A DNA stretch of 41,000 nt, from NCBI RefSeq assembly GCF_004348315.1, contig NZ_SMKC01000022.1:1-41000 (forward strand), written 5' to 3'. The position numbers and the translations under genes were made by a program. Under the pieces are notes generated by a model. That model ran no database searches. It was not told the origin of the DNA and saw only the letters and a program-made list of their open reading frames with translations. Numbering within the stretch: the first letter of the stretch is position 1; every line of letters starts with the position of its first letter. Below, piece after piece: positions 7,748-16,080 of the stretch. This DNA is from Streptomyces sp. 8K308 (lineage in GTDB: Bacteria; Actinomycetota; Actinomycetes; Streptomycetales; Streptomycetaceae).

Positions 7748-7974
7748 CTGAGTACTACCAACCGATCGAGTCGATCACCGTGAACGCGGCGACGCTGCAG
7801 CGCGGTGACATCATCACCATCGGCGGCCAGCCGTTCGTCGTGCGCGACCTGGTGAGCCTGCACGGCGGCGCGAAGCGGCTGGAGTTCCTGTCCGGCGACG
7901 CCCTCACCGTTCGCTGGAACACGATCCTCAAGGCGGCCCGCCCGTACCGGCGGCCCGCCCGGCCCAAGCGCTGA
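7744..7974 (+). CDS. Small hypothetical protein, probable beta-barrel fold
   Basis: A 76-residue protein starting at GTG 7744, translationally coupled to the gene before it by a 4-bp overlap. The sequence alternates hydrophobic and polar residues: ATLQRGDIITIGGQPFVVRDL, then AKRLEFLSGDALTVRW. That pattern suggests a small SH3-like or similar beta-barrel. The tail is very basic (RPYRRPARPKR), so nucleic-acid contact is possible. Proteins of this type are frequent in Streptomyces accessory patches; no function is known to me. Confidence 0.65.
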   Translation: MTEYYQPIESITVNAATLQRGDIITIGGQPFVVRDLVSLHGGAKRLEFLSGDALTVRWNTILKAARPYRRPARPKR

Positions 7975-8137
7975 CCGGCGAACCCGTGGCGCCGCGACGG
8001 CGACTCACCCGGCCTTCGCTCTCCCGGTGGTGGGATGCCCCCGTCCGGGTGACCTCCGCACCGCGCGGGCCGGTTCCTCCCTCGGCGCGCGGCGGCCGGT
8101 CCCGAGACTGGTCGGCAGTGACACCAGAGGAGGCCCC

Positions 8138-9736
8138 ATGGATCGGCTGCCGATCGTCTACGTGCGCGGCTACGCCGGGCCGACCGCCGGGATCAACGAG
8201 CAGGTGGACGATCCCTTCTACGGCTTCAACCGGGGCGCCACCCACGTGCGCGTCGGCGGCGACGGCGACCCGGCGTTCTACCAGTTCGAGGGGCCGCTGC
8301 TGCGGCTGATGACCGACGAGGGGTACCAACTGCTCGTCCGGGGCGACCAGCACCGGTACCTGCGGGGCGTCGAGGACGCCAGCGTGCCGCCCGCCTCGCT
8401 CTGGGTGTACCGCTTCTACGACCAGGCCGCGACCACCTTCGCCGCGCCGCCGCACGAGAGCCTGCCGGAGCGGCTGCTCGGCAGGCTGCGCCGCCGGGTC
8501 TCCGCGGAAGGCTTCGACATCGAGTCCGCGGCGGCCGGCCTCTACGACCTCATCGAGCTGATCCGGCGGAAGACGGGGGCGCCCAGGGTGTTCCTGGTGG
8601 CGCACTCCATGGGCGGGCTCGTCGTCCGGTGCATGATGCAGAAGGTCTGCTTCCACCCCGACGCGGACGGCAGGCCCCGCTCGTCGGCGAAGGAGTTGGT
8701 GGCGCGGTTCTTCACCTACGGCACCCCGCACGGCGGCATCGACCTCCGTCTCGACGCGATGGACTGGGCGCAGCAGGTCTTCGGCCCGGCCGGCTCGGAC
8801 ATCTTCGCGCCGGAGAAGATGTACGGCTATCTGGAGCCCAAGGCGCACTTCGGCGACCGGCCGCCGCGCTCGGCCGACTTCGACCCGCAGCGCCTCCCCG
8901 AGCAGGCATTCGACACCGACGACGTCTTCTGCCTCGTCGGCACGAACCCCAAGGACTACGGCCTCTCCCGGGTGCCCGTCGGCCCCAAGAGCGACGGCCT
9001 GGTCCGCATCGAGCGCGCCTATGTCCGGGGCGCCCACCGGGCCTACGTCTACCGCTCCCACTCCGGCACGTACGGGGAGGTGAACTCCGAGGAGGGCTAC
9101 CAGAACCTGCGACGCTTCCTCTTCGGCCGCTGGCAGGTCGCCCTCGCCCTCGCCGGCCTCCCCGGCTCCGTTCCCGACGAGCCCGTCTGGCAGGCGGACA
9201 CCAGGCTCACCATCCGTGGCCTGCCCATCGTGATGACCGAGCAGAGCGCGGCCCACTGGTGCCCCGTCCAGCTCAGCGACGAGATCCGCCGCCGCGACGG
9301 GGACGCGGACGTCGCCGTCCCGGTGGCCGGCACCTTCCTCCTGCACCGGGACCGGCTCCGCCACGCCTTCTCCCTGCGCGTGTTCACCCTGAACGAGGAC
9401 GATGGCCGCATCCACCTCACCGACCACCTGGAGCAGGTGCCGGCCTGGGCCGACACCCTCATCGTGGACATCAGGCCCGGCGGAGCCGGCGGCGAGGGCG
9501 CGGGCCTGGAGGCGTGGGTGGCCTGGAACAGCATGGTGGCGGGCTCACCCGAGTCCTTCGACCCGATCACGGACGGCCTCCCGGCCGAGGCGCGCACCCC
9601 CGCCGCCTGGCGGCGCGAGAACGGGAAGCACGTCGCCGACATCGCCCTGCCCCCCACCGCCCGGGCGCTGGCCGTGCTCGGCCCGAACGCCACGCTGCGC
9701 GTCGAGGTCCGCGACCGGCGGGCCAGCGCCGGCTGA
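8138..9736 (+). CDS. Lipase/esterase-like alpha/beta hydrolase with a C-terminal extra domain
   Basis: A 532-residue protein starting at ATG 8138 behind an excellent ribosome-binding site (AGAGGAGG, 8126-8133). It opens with PIVYVRGYAG, the oxyanion-hole strand. The nucleophile motif is AHSMGG with Ser157, in the context APRVFLVAHSMGGLVVR. FTYGTPHGGIDL downstream is the lid/pocket motif of PGAP1/lecithin acyltransferase-like and triacylglycerol lipase-like hydrolases. After about residue 370 comes a separate, probably beta-rich domain (RLTIRGLPIVMTEQ... VFTLNEDDGRIHL). No signal peptide is seen, so it appears cytoplasmic, unlike secreted lipases. Substrate unknown. Confidence 0.85.
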   Translation: MDRLPIVYVRGYAGPTAGINEQVDDPFYGFNRGATHVRVGGDGDPAFYQFEGPLLRLMTDEGYQLLVRGDQHRYLRGVEDASVPPASLWVYRFYDQAATTFAAPPHESLPERLLGRLRRRVSAEGFDIESAAAGLYDLIELIRRKTGAPRVFLVAHSMGGLVVRCMMQKVCFHPDADGRPRSSAKELVARFFTYGTPHGGIDLRLDAMDWAQQVFGPAGSDIFAPEKMYGYLEPKAHFGDRPPRSADFDPQRLPEQAFDTDDVFCLVGTNPKDYGLSRVPVGPKSDGLVRIERAYVRGAHRAYVYRSHSGTYGEVNSEEGYQNLRRFLFGRWQVALALAGLPGSVPDEPVWQADTRLTIRGLPIVMTEQSAAHWCPVQLSDEIRRRDGDADVAVPVAGTFLLHRDRLRHAFSLRVFTLNEDDGRIHLTDHLEQVPAWADTLIVDIRPGGAGGEGAGLEAWVAWNSMVAGSPESFDPITDGLPAEARTPAAWRRENGKHVADIALPPTARALAVLGPNATLRVEVRDRRASAG

Positions 9737-9861
9737 GGGCCTGGTCGAGGCGCGGGGCCGAGGCCGGTTCGGCGGAGGTCCGGCGCTGCCCCCGGTGCGG
9801 AAAGACGCCCGCATTCCGAAAAGTAGGTGGCATCTACAACGATCCGCCGTACCCTTCCTCC

Positions 9862-11064
9862 ATGAGCATCGACCTCCCCGCCGCCCGCACCCCCCTGCCG
9901 CCGCTCGCCGGGCGGGTCTCGGCGGTAGGCGCCTCGCCGGTGCGGGAGATCCTGGCGTTGACGGCACGGCCCGAGGTGATCTCGTTCGCCGGCGGGCTGC
10001 CGGCGCCCGAACTGTTCGACGCGGAGCGGATACGCGCGGCCTACGACCGGGTGCTGGCCGAGGCGCCGCGCCGGGTGCTGCAGTACGCGACGACCGAGGG
10101 CGACCCCGCGCTGCGCGCCGCCGTGGCCGGGCGGCTCGGCGGGCGCGGCCTGCCGACCGAGGCGGACGAACTGCTGGTCACGGCCGGCTCGCAGCAGGCG
10201 CTGACGCTGGTGGCCACCGCGCTGCTCGAACCGGGCGACGTGGTGCTCGTCGAGGACCCGACGTATCTGGCCGCGCTCCAGTGCTTCGGTTTCGCCGGGG
10301 CCCGGGTGGTGCCGGTGCCGTGCGACGCGGACGGCGTCGACCCTGCGGCGCTCGACCGGCTGATCGCCGCCGAGCGACCGAAGCTGCTGTACCTGATCCC
10401 CAACTTCCACAACCCGACCGGCCGTACCATGCCCGTCGAACGGCGGCGCACCGTCGCGGAGTCGGCGGAGCGGCACGGCCTGTGGCTCGTGGAGGACGAC
10501 CCGTACGGGGAGCTGCGCTTCGAGGGCGAGCCGGCGCCGTGGCTCGCCTCGTTCCCCGGCGTCGAGGACCGCGCGGTGCTGCTCGGCAGCTTCTCCAAGA
10601 TCATGGCCCCGGGGATGCGCCTCGGCTGGCTGCGCGCCCCCGCCGCGCTACGACGCGCCTGCGTGATCGCCAAGCAGGCCGCCGACCTGCACTCCTCCGC
10701 CGTCGACCAGGCGGCGGCCGCCCGCTACCTCGCCGACAGCGACCTGGCGGCGCACCTCACCCGGGTCCGCGCCGCCTACCGCGAGCGCCGCGACGCCCTG
10801 CTCGCGGGCCTGCCGGCCGCGCTGCCGCCCGGCAGCACCTGGAACCAGCCGGAGGGCGGCATGTTCGTCTGGGCGAGCCTCCCGACCGGGCACGACGCCA
10901 CCGCGCTGCTGCGCACCGCCATCACCCACGACGTGGCCTACGTGCCGGGCGCCCCGTTCTACGCGGGCCGGCCCGACCCGACGACACTACGGCTCTCCTT
11001 CACCACCCACACCCCGGAGGAGATCGCGGAGGGTCTGCGGCGGCTGCGGCGGGCCCTCGACTGA
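9862..11064 (+). CDS. PLP-dependent class I/II aminotransferase (LysN/2-aminoadipate type)
   Basis: A 400-residue fold-type I enzyme starting at ATG 9862. Motifs: ISFAGGLPAPELF (40-52), LQYATTEGDPALR (73-85), VTAGSQQAL (106-114), LIPNFHNPTGRTM (178-190), EDDPYGELRF (211-220), and the PLP lysine in GSFSKIMAPGMRLGW, Lys246. It lacks the GntR-like DNA-binding head of MocR regulators, so it is an enzyme rather than a regulator. Relatives transfer amino groups among 2-aminoadipate, aromatic or branched amino acids and 2-oxoglutarate; which donor this copy uses is unclear. No pathway partner is adjacent. Confidence 0.9.
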   Translation: MSIDLPAARTPLPPLAGRVSAVGASPVREILALTARPEVISFAGGLPAPELFDAERIRAAYDRVLAEAPRRVLQYATTEGDPALRAAVAGRLGGRGLPTEADELLVTAGSQQALTLVATALLEPGDVVLVEDPTYLAALQCFGFAGARVVPVPCDADGVDPAALDRLIAAERPKLLYLIPNFHNPTGRTMPVERRRTVAESAERHGLWLVEDDPYGELRFEGEPAPWLASFPGVEDRAVLLGSFSKIMAPGMRLGWLRAPAALRRACVIAKQAADLHSSAVDQAAAARYLADSDLAAHLTRVRAAYRERRDALLAGLPAALPPGSTWNQPEGGMFVWASLPTGHDATALLRTAITHDVAYVPGAPFYAGRPDPTTLRLSFTTHTPEEIAEGLRRLRRALD

Positions 11065-11124
11065 CGGTCCCCGGCTGAGTGGCCACGAGCACGCGTCCAC
11101 CCCTCTACTGTGGGGAACGAAGTA

Positions 11125-11154
11125 CCGCCGGTGCCGCTGAGCCCGCACCGGCGG
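11125..11154 (+). terminator. Stem-loop after the aminotransferase gene
   Basis: Perfect 10-bp stem: CCGCCGGTGC (11125-11134) pairs with 11145-11154 around a 10-nt loop, 60 bp after the stop codon. It may instead lie in the leader of the next gene, because a TACTGT -10-like element sits just upstream. Confidence 0.6.
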
Positions 11155-11189
11155 CGACGGCGACGTGAGGAAGGGGTGAGCGGGCGCCC

Positions 11190-13595
11190 ATGCCCGAGGC
11201 AGGACGGTCCTCGTTGACAACATGGCTGAGCACCCTCGACGAGGAGCGGTTGCACCGGGTGCTCCGCGACAGACCGGACGCAGCCGCGGCCCCGGAGCCG
11301 CGCGCCCTCGGGGAGTTGGCGGACCGCCTCCAGCGCCCCGGCTCCGTGGCCCTCGCGGTGGCCCGACTGCCGCTGCCCGCGCTGCAGGTGGCCGAGGCGG
11401 TCGCGGCGCTCGGCGAGCACGGGGATCGCGCCGCCCTCGCGGCGCTGTTGGGGCAGCGCGACGAGCGGGCCGTCCGGCGCCTCGACGAGGCGCTGACGAC
11501 GCTGGCGGACCACGCGCTGGTCTGGCCGGCGGACTCCGACGAGCTGCGGATGGCGACCGCGCTGCGCGAGGCGTGGGAGACCCCGCTCGGCCTCGGCCAG
11601 CCGCTGGAGGCGCTGCTTTCGGCGGCCACGTCCGAGGACCTGCGCTCCATGCTGACCAAGCTCGGCGTCAAGGCGGCAGGCAACACCAAGGCGGCCCGGC
11701 GCGCGGCGCTGCGCGAGCACTACGGCTCCGCCGAGCGGATCCTCGCGGTGGTGGCCAAGGCACCGCCCAGGACCCGGCAGCTTCTGGAGCGGCGGGCCGC
11801 GGGCCCGCCGGCCGCCCACCGGGGGATCGTCTTCGGCTCCCCCGACCCGGCGCCCGGGGCCGACTCCCGCTGGGCCGAGGAGCGTGGCCTGCTGATGCGC
11901 GAGCGCCACGGGTACGGGCGGCTCCGGATGCCGGCCGAGGTGGCGCTCGCACTGCGCGGCCCGGAATGGCGGGCCCCGTTCGACGCCGAGCCTCCGACCG
12001 TCGACGTGGTCCCGGTCGGCGACGAGGAGGTGGCGCGGGAGGCCGCGGCGGCCGCCGGGGCGTTCGCGGCCCGCGCCGCCTCGGTGCTCAAGGAGTGTGC
12101 CGACCGGCCGCTCGCCGTCCTGAAGTCGGGCGGCGTGGGCGTCCGGGAGCTCGGCCGGCTCGCCAAGGCCACGCGCTGTGACGAGCCGCTGGTGCGGCTG
12201 GTCCTGGAGTGCGCGCACGCGTCCGGGCTGCTGTCCCGGGCCGGGAACCAGGTCGTGGCGACCAAGGCGTACGACGCCTGGGCGGAGCACGAGCCGGCCG
12301 AGCGGCTGGTCACGCTCCTGCGCGCCTGGTGGGGGCTCCCCATGACCCCGACCGGCGCCCGAGACGAGGAGGGAAAGCCCGTGCCGGCCATGGCCCCCTT
12401 CGTCTCCTGCGCGGGCTGCGTGCAGGCACGCCGGGGTCTGGGCGCCGCGCTGCGCGGGCTGCCGGAAGGCCACGGGGCGGCGCGGCCGCCCCAGGTCGGC
12501 ACCCTGATCCCCTGGCACCGACCGATGGCCGACGAACTCCCGCAGGATTCCACACCGTTCGCCTCCCTCATCGGCGAGGCGACGACGTTGGGCGTCCTCG
12601 CCGCCGGCGCGCTCTCCCCCCTCGGGGCCGCGCTCCTCGACGACGATCCGGCGGAGCTCGCGGAGCGGGCCGGCCGACTGCTGCCACCCGCCGTGTCCCG
12701 CGTTCGATTCGGTTCCGATCTCACGGCCGTGGCCATGGGCACGCCGTCGACGCGGCTGATGACGCTGCTTGACTCGGTCGCCGACCGCGAGTCCGACGGC
12801 ACGGCCTCGCTGTGGCGGTTCAGCCCCGCGAGCGTCCGCCGCGCCATGGACGCCGGGCACGGGGCGGCGGAGATCGAGGGCGACCTGGCGGCCGTCACCG
12901 ACCAGCCGCTACCGCAGCCGCTGAGCTACCTGATCGCCGACACCGCCCGTCGGCACGGACAGCTGCGCGTGGTGTCCGCGCTCTGCGTCGTCGTCGGCGA
13001 GGAACCCGGGCTGATCGCGGAGCTCGCCGCCCACCGCCGGCTCGCGAAGCTCGGCCTGCGCCGAGTGGCTCCCACGGTGGTGGTGGCGGATGCCACGCCG
13101 AAGGACACGCTGGCCGCGTTGCGCACCGAGGGGTACGCGCCGGTCGCCGAGTCCGTCGCCGGCACCCTGCGCGTCGAGCGGCCTCCGACCGAGCGGGCGC
13201 CGGCCCCGCTACCCCGCCCCCGGACGGCCCCAGTCGGCGAGCCCGAGCTGCGCGCGTTGGCCGCCGGCCTGGTGAGGGGCCCGGTGGACGCGCGGGAGCC
13301 CGACCAGGACCGGGAAATTCCCTACGACTCGGACACCGAGGAACTCCTGGCCTCGAACGCCGGGCAGCTTCCCCTGGCCGACCGGCGCCAACTCGCCCAC
13401 GCCATCCACGAGGGCGGGGCCGTCACCATCGCGTACGTTTCGGGCGCTGGGGCGCACACGGTGCGCACGCTCAGCGAACTCGACTTCGACCCGCCGTTCC
13501 TGTACGCCTGGTGCCATCTCCGTGAGGACGACCGCGTCTTCGCCCTCGGCCGCATCCAGAGCGTCATGCCGGCGGCCGCGACCGCGACCGGATAA
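11190..13595 (+). CDS. Helicase-associated protein (XPB/Ssl2 N-terminal-like domain, WYL-like C-terminus)
   Basis: An 801-residue protein of the actinobacterial group usually annotated as helicase C-terminal or helicase-associated domain protein. The N-terminus SSLTTWLSTLDEERLHRVL is typical, followed by many winged-helix-like segments (LGELADRLQRPGSVALAV, VRELGRLAKATRCDEPLV). The middle part with MTLLDSVADRES and LWRFSPASVRRAMDAGH matches the XPB/Ssl2 N-terminal-like domain. No Walker motifs are visible, so it is not itself an ATP-driven helicase. Residues about 710-795 (LLASNAGQLPLADRRQLAHAI, then VTIAYVSGAGAHTVRTLSEL) look like a WYL-type domain. A role in DNA repair or regulation is an inference. 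Confidence 0.85.
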   Translation: MPEAGRSSLTTWLSTLDEERLHRVLRDRPDAAAAPEPRALGELADRLQRPGSVALAVARLPLPALQVAEAVAALGEHGDRAALAALLGQRDERAVRRLDEALTTLADHALVWPADSDELRMATALREAWETPLGLGQPLEALLSAATSEDLRSMLTKLGVKAAGNTKAARRAALREHYGSAERILAVVAKAPPRTRQLLERRAAGPPAAHRGIVFGSPDPAPGADSRWAEERGLLMRERHGYGRLRMPAEVALALRGPEWRAPFDAEPPTVDVVPVGDEEVAREAAAAAGAFAARAASVLKECADRPLAVLKSGGVGVRELGRLAKATRCDEPLVRLVLECAHASGLLSRAGNQVVATKAYDAWAEHEPAERLVTLLRAWWGLPMTPTGARDEEGKPVPAMAPFVSCAGCVQARRGLGAALRGLPEGHGAARPPQVGTLIPWHRPMADELPQDSTPFASLIGEATTLGVLAAGALSPLGAALLDDDPAELAERAGRLLPPAVSRVRFGSDLTAVAMGTPSTRLMTLLDSVADRESDGTASLWRFSPASVRRAMDAGHGAAEIEGDLAAVTDQPLPQPLSYLIADTARRHGQLRVVSALCVVVGEEPGLIAELAAHRRLAKLGLRRVAPTVVVADATPKDTLAALRTEGYAPVAESVAGTLRVERPPTERAPAPLPRPRTAPVGEPELRALAAGLVRGPVDAREPDQDREIPYDSDTEELLASNAGQLPLADRRQLAHAIHEGGAVTIAYVSGAGAHTVRTLSELDFDPPFLYAWCHLREDDRVFALGRIQSVMPAAATATG

Positions 13596-13602
13596 GACGA
13601 AA

Positions 13603-13652
13603 CGCCGTGTCGACCCGCCGCCCGTTGGTTGAGGCGGCGGATCGACACGGCG
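13603..13652. terminator. Long bidirectional stem-loop terminator
   Basis: Arms at 13603-13622 and 13633-13652 pair over 20 bp with a single C-A mismatch (13614/13641) and a 10-nt loop. It lies between the convergent helicase-associated gene (ending 13595) and rpmB (ending 13676) and so can end both transcripts. Confidence 0.9.
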
Positions 13653-13675
13653 CGAGGTCCGTGTCCCGGGAGCGG

Positions 13676-13903
13676 TCAGGCGGCCTGCGGGCGGCGGGTG
13701 ACCTTGCCGCTCTTCAGGCACGAGGTGCAGACCTTGACGCGCTGCGGGGTGCCGTCGACGATCGCCCGCACGGACTGAATGTTCGGGGTGAACTTACGCG
13801 GCGACCGCGCCTTGACCCGACGCGCGATGGCGTTCTTGCCGAGGCGGGAGACCCTGTTGCCGAAGGAGGGTTCCTTGGCGCACACATCGCAACGGTTAGA
13901 CAT
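13676..13903 (-). CDS. rpmB: 50S ribosomal protein L28
   Basis: A 75-residue L28. The start MSNRCDVCAKEPSFGN and the ribosomal signature KFTPNIQSVRAI..GTPQRVKVCTSC are diagnostic. Two CxxC pairs are present (Cys5/Cys8 and Cys59/Cys62), so this is the zinc-binding C+ form rather than the zinc-free paralogue made in zinc starvation. The chain carries an extra basic stretch (LGKNAIARRVKARS) between the first Cys pair and the core. ATG 13903 has GGAGAG upstream. The gene stands alone, with no rpmG beside it. The upstream gap to the lipoprotein gene contains a palindrome at 13952-13964. Confidence 0.95.
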   Translation of the reverse strand: MSNRCDVCAKEPSFGNRVSRLGKNAIARRVKARSPRKFTPNIQSVRAIVDGTPQRVKVCTSCLKSGKVTRRPQAA

Positions 13904-13951
13904 TCGACTACTCTCCGTACGGGACCGGCCTTGATACTGCAACGACTACTA

Positions 13952-13964
13952 GCCCTCAGAGGGC
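13952..13964 (-). terminator. Palindrome between the lipoprotein gene and rpmB
   Basis: GCCCTC (13952-13957) and GAGGGC (13959-13964) pair around a single A. It lies 59 bp past the lipoprotein stop and 48 bp upstream of rpmB. It could be a weak terminator of the first or a regulatory site of the second; the very small loop makes the call uncertain. Confidence 0.3.
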
Positions 13965-14022
13965 ATACATCCCTTTAGTCTAAGGCACTCCCGGGACGCC
14001 CCCGACCACCCCCTCGGGCCGG

Positions 14023-14682
14023 CTACCACATGAGGGCGTCGTCCATGGAGGTCTGCCAGTAGGTGACGGCCGCCGCGTCGTCGAGGAAGACCTCGCCGCC
14101 CGGCAGCGACAGGTCCACCGTGTCGCCCGCCGAGCCGCCCTCGGCCTGCGCGAAGGAGAGGCTCAGGGAGGTCACGGTGAAGCCCTCCGCCGAGGCGCCG
14201 GACGAGGTGATCAGCCCGGCGTAAGCGGACTGGCCGGGCTCCAGCACGACCACGGCCTGCGGAATGCTGTCCTCGACCCACGGCAGCGGGGCCTGTGCCC
14301 CCTCGTAGCCGAGGAAGGGGGCGTTGTAGGCGAGGCACGCCTCGTCACCGGTGTTGGTGGCGGTGAGCAGCAGGTGGTTGATGGGCCGCTCGACGGGGGA
14401 GACGGTCACCTCGGTGTTCAGGTCGGTGCAGGGCGTGCTCCCGTCCTCGCCGGCGCCGCCCTCGACGGTGCCCTGGCCCGGCTCCACGCCGGTCTCCTCG
14501 GTCTCTTCGCCGCCGGTCGACTCGTCGGTGCCGCCGGTGGTGCCCTCCTGCTCGGAGGACCCCTGGTCCGCGCCGCCGCCCACGAGTTCGTCGTCCTGGC
14601 AGGCGGTGAGCGAGAGGGCGGCCACGGCGGCGACGGTGGCGACGAGGGCCCGGGTGCGGCGGCGGAGCGTGAAGGCGTTCAT
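14023..14682 (-). CDS. DUF4232-type lipoprotein
   Basis: A 219-residue secreted lipoprotein. The signal peptide has RRRTR, a hydrophobic run ATVAAVAALS, and the lipobox LTAC with Cys28 as lipidation site. A low-complexity linker rich in Gly, Glu, Ser and Thr covers about residues 30-84. The globular domain (CTDLNTEVTVSPVERPINHL, ATNTGDEACLAYNAPFLGYE, VVVLEPGQSAYAGLI) has the DUF4232 pattern, an Ig-like domain of actinobacterial exported proteins. It is divergent from a membrane-bound HTH protein over a 203-bp gap, so the two may be related functionally. Its specific function is unknown. Confidence 0.85.
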   Translation of the reverse strand: MNAFTLRRRTRALVATVAAVAALSLTACQDDELVGGGADQGSSEQEGTTGGTDESTGGEETEETGVEPGQGTVEGGAGEDGSTPCTDLNTEVTVSPVERPINHLLLTATNTGDEACLAYNAPFLGYEGAQAPLPWVEDSIPQAVVVLEPGQSAYAGLITSSGASAEGFTVTSLSLSFAQAEGGSAGDTVDLSLPGGEVFLDDAAAVTYWQTSMDDALMW

Positions 14683-14855
14683 GACGTGTGCTGCTTTCTC
14701 GTGTGGTCTGTCGTGCTGCCGGCGGCGGGTCGCTGCCGGACCGACCACAGGTTGTGCCGGGTCCCGTCCCGCCCACCAGCGACGATGGCCGGGACGGGGG
14801 GATGGGACGTTCGAACCCCCGGTGAGCTGGAAGGATGTGGGGCGCGTCGAATGGC

Positions 14856-14870
14856 CCACCGGGACGGTGG
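14856..14870. promoter_or_regulatory. Inverted repeat upstream of the membrane-bound HTH gene
   Basis: CCACCG (14856-14861) and CGGTGG (14865-14870) flank GGA, 15 bp upstream of the start codon. It may be a binding site for the encoded HTH protein. The rest of the 203-bp divergent gap shows no gene. Confidence 0.3.
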
Positions 14871-14885
14871 AACGAGGGGGGAGAC

Positions 14886-15998
14886 ATGTCCGCGGACACG
14901 GAGATCGCCGATCTGGCCGCGTTGCTCGAGGAGTTGAAGAGGCGCTCCGGACTGAGCTACGGCACGCTCGCCAAGCGACTGCACATGAGCGCCTCGACGC
15001 TGCACCGCTACTGCAAGGGGGACGGGCTGCCGCCCGAGTTCGCGACGGTGGAGCGGTTCGCTCGGCTCTGCAAGGCGACGCCCGAGGAGTTGGTCGAGCT
15101 GCACCGGCGCTGGATCGCGGCCGACACGGCGCGCGAGCGGGAGCGCGAACAACGGGTCCCCGCGCAGGAGTCCCCGTCACCAGCCGGCACGCCGCCCGTG
15201 TCCGCCGTGCCGCCCGGGCCACCCGCGTCGCCCGCCGGGCGACGCCGGCGCCCCGCCCTCGTCGTCGTCGCCGTCGCCCTGGCCACGGCCCTCACCGTGA
15301 CCGCCGGCGTGCTGCTCGCCTCCCGTGACGACGGGTCGGACACCACGGACCCGACGGACACGGCGGAGCAACCGCCGCCGGAAGGTGGGGAGGAGGCGCC
15401 GGTGACGGTGGCCGCCCGCCCGCACGCGGTCGAGCAGGGGGCCTGCGGCAACTGGTACCTCGTCGACGCGGAGCCCGAGTCGGTGCCCCCGCCGCCCGAC
15501 GAGGCGGCCGCGCCCGGCTGGGCGCGCGCGATGGGCGCCGTCTCGGCCGAGCGGCAGTACGTCGAGCTCACCATCCAGAGCTCGGCCGACGAGACGGTGG
15601 TGTTGCGGGACCTGCGGGTCCGCGTGACCAGGGCCGGCGACCCGCTGCCCTGGAACCTCTACACCGGGTACGGCGGCTGTGGCGGCGGCCCCGTGGAGAC
15701 CACCGCCTTCGACGTCGACCTGGACGCGGCCGCCCCGGAACCCACCGCGGCCGGCGGCCAGCCGGACCTGCCGCTGTGGGTGGACGAGACCGACCCGCTG
15801 GTCGTGTACGTCACCGCGAGCACCGAGGCGCACGACGTCGAGTGGTACCTGGAGCTCGACTGGTCGAGCGGCGACCGCGAGGGCGTGCTCGTGATCGATG
15901 ACGAGGGGGAGCCGTTCCGCACCAGCGCCACCACGGGCCAGCCCGAGTGGTCGTTCCCCATCGGCGGCACCGAGTGGTACTCGTACGACGCCGAGTGA
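14886..15998 (+). CDS. Membrane-spanning helix-turn-helix protein with exported sensor-like domain
   Basis: A 370-residue protein. Residues 1-75 hold an XRE-like HTH (LSYGTLAKRLHMSASTLHRYCKGDGLP). A Pro-rich linker follows (about 92-118), then RRRR and one TM helix at about 123-145 (PALVVVAVALATALTVTAGVLL). After an acidic linker, the exported C-terminal part (about 170-370) has the look of a beta-sandwich: ACGNWYLVDAEPESVPPPPDE, YVELTIQSSADETVVLRDLRV, GGCGGGPVETTAFDVDL. Two or more extracytoplasmic cysteines could form a disulfide. ATG 14886 has GAGGGGG upstream. The layout is that of a one-component ToxR-like sensor, though the DNA target is only guessed. Confidence 0.85.
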   Translation: MSADTEIADLAALLEELKRRSGLSYGTLAKRLHMSASTLHRYCKGDGLPPEFATVERFARLCKATPEELVELHRRWIAADTAREREREQRVPAQESPSPAGTPPVSAVPPGPPASPAGRRRRPALVVVAVALATALTVTAGVLLASRDDGSDTTDPTDTAEQPPPEGGEEAPVTVAARPHAVEQGACGNWYLVDAEPESVPPPPDEAAAPGWARAMGAVSAERQYVELTIQSSADETVVLRDLRVRVTRAGDPLPWNLYTGYGGCGGGPVETTAFDVDLDAAAPEPTAAGGQPDLPLWVDETDPLVVYVTASTEAHDVEWYLELDWSSGDREGVLVIDDEGEPFRTSATTGQPEWSFPIGGTEWYSYDAE

Positions 15999-16080
15999 GC
16001 CGCGTGCCGACAGCCGCACCGGCACCCGGCGGGGCGCTGCTGGGCAACGTGCGGTCCGCCGCGCCCGAGCCCACTCGCGG

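Noticed and set aside
7928..9427. Minus-strand open frame opposite the lipase-like gene
   Set aside because: It has no domain and no ribosome-binding site, while the plus strand shows an intact Ser-His hydrolase.
9862..11064. MocR-type regulator (GntR-aminotransferase fusion)
   Set aside because: There is no HTH before the aminotransferase domain and the ATG at 9862 gives a complete 400-residue enzyme.
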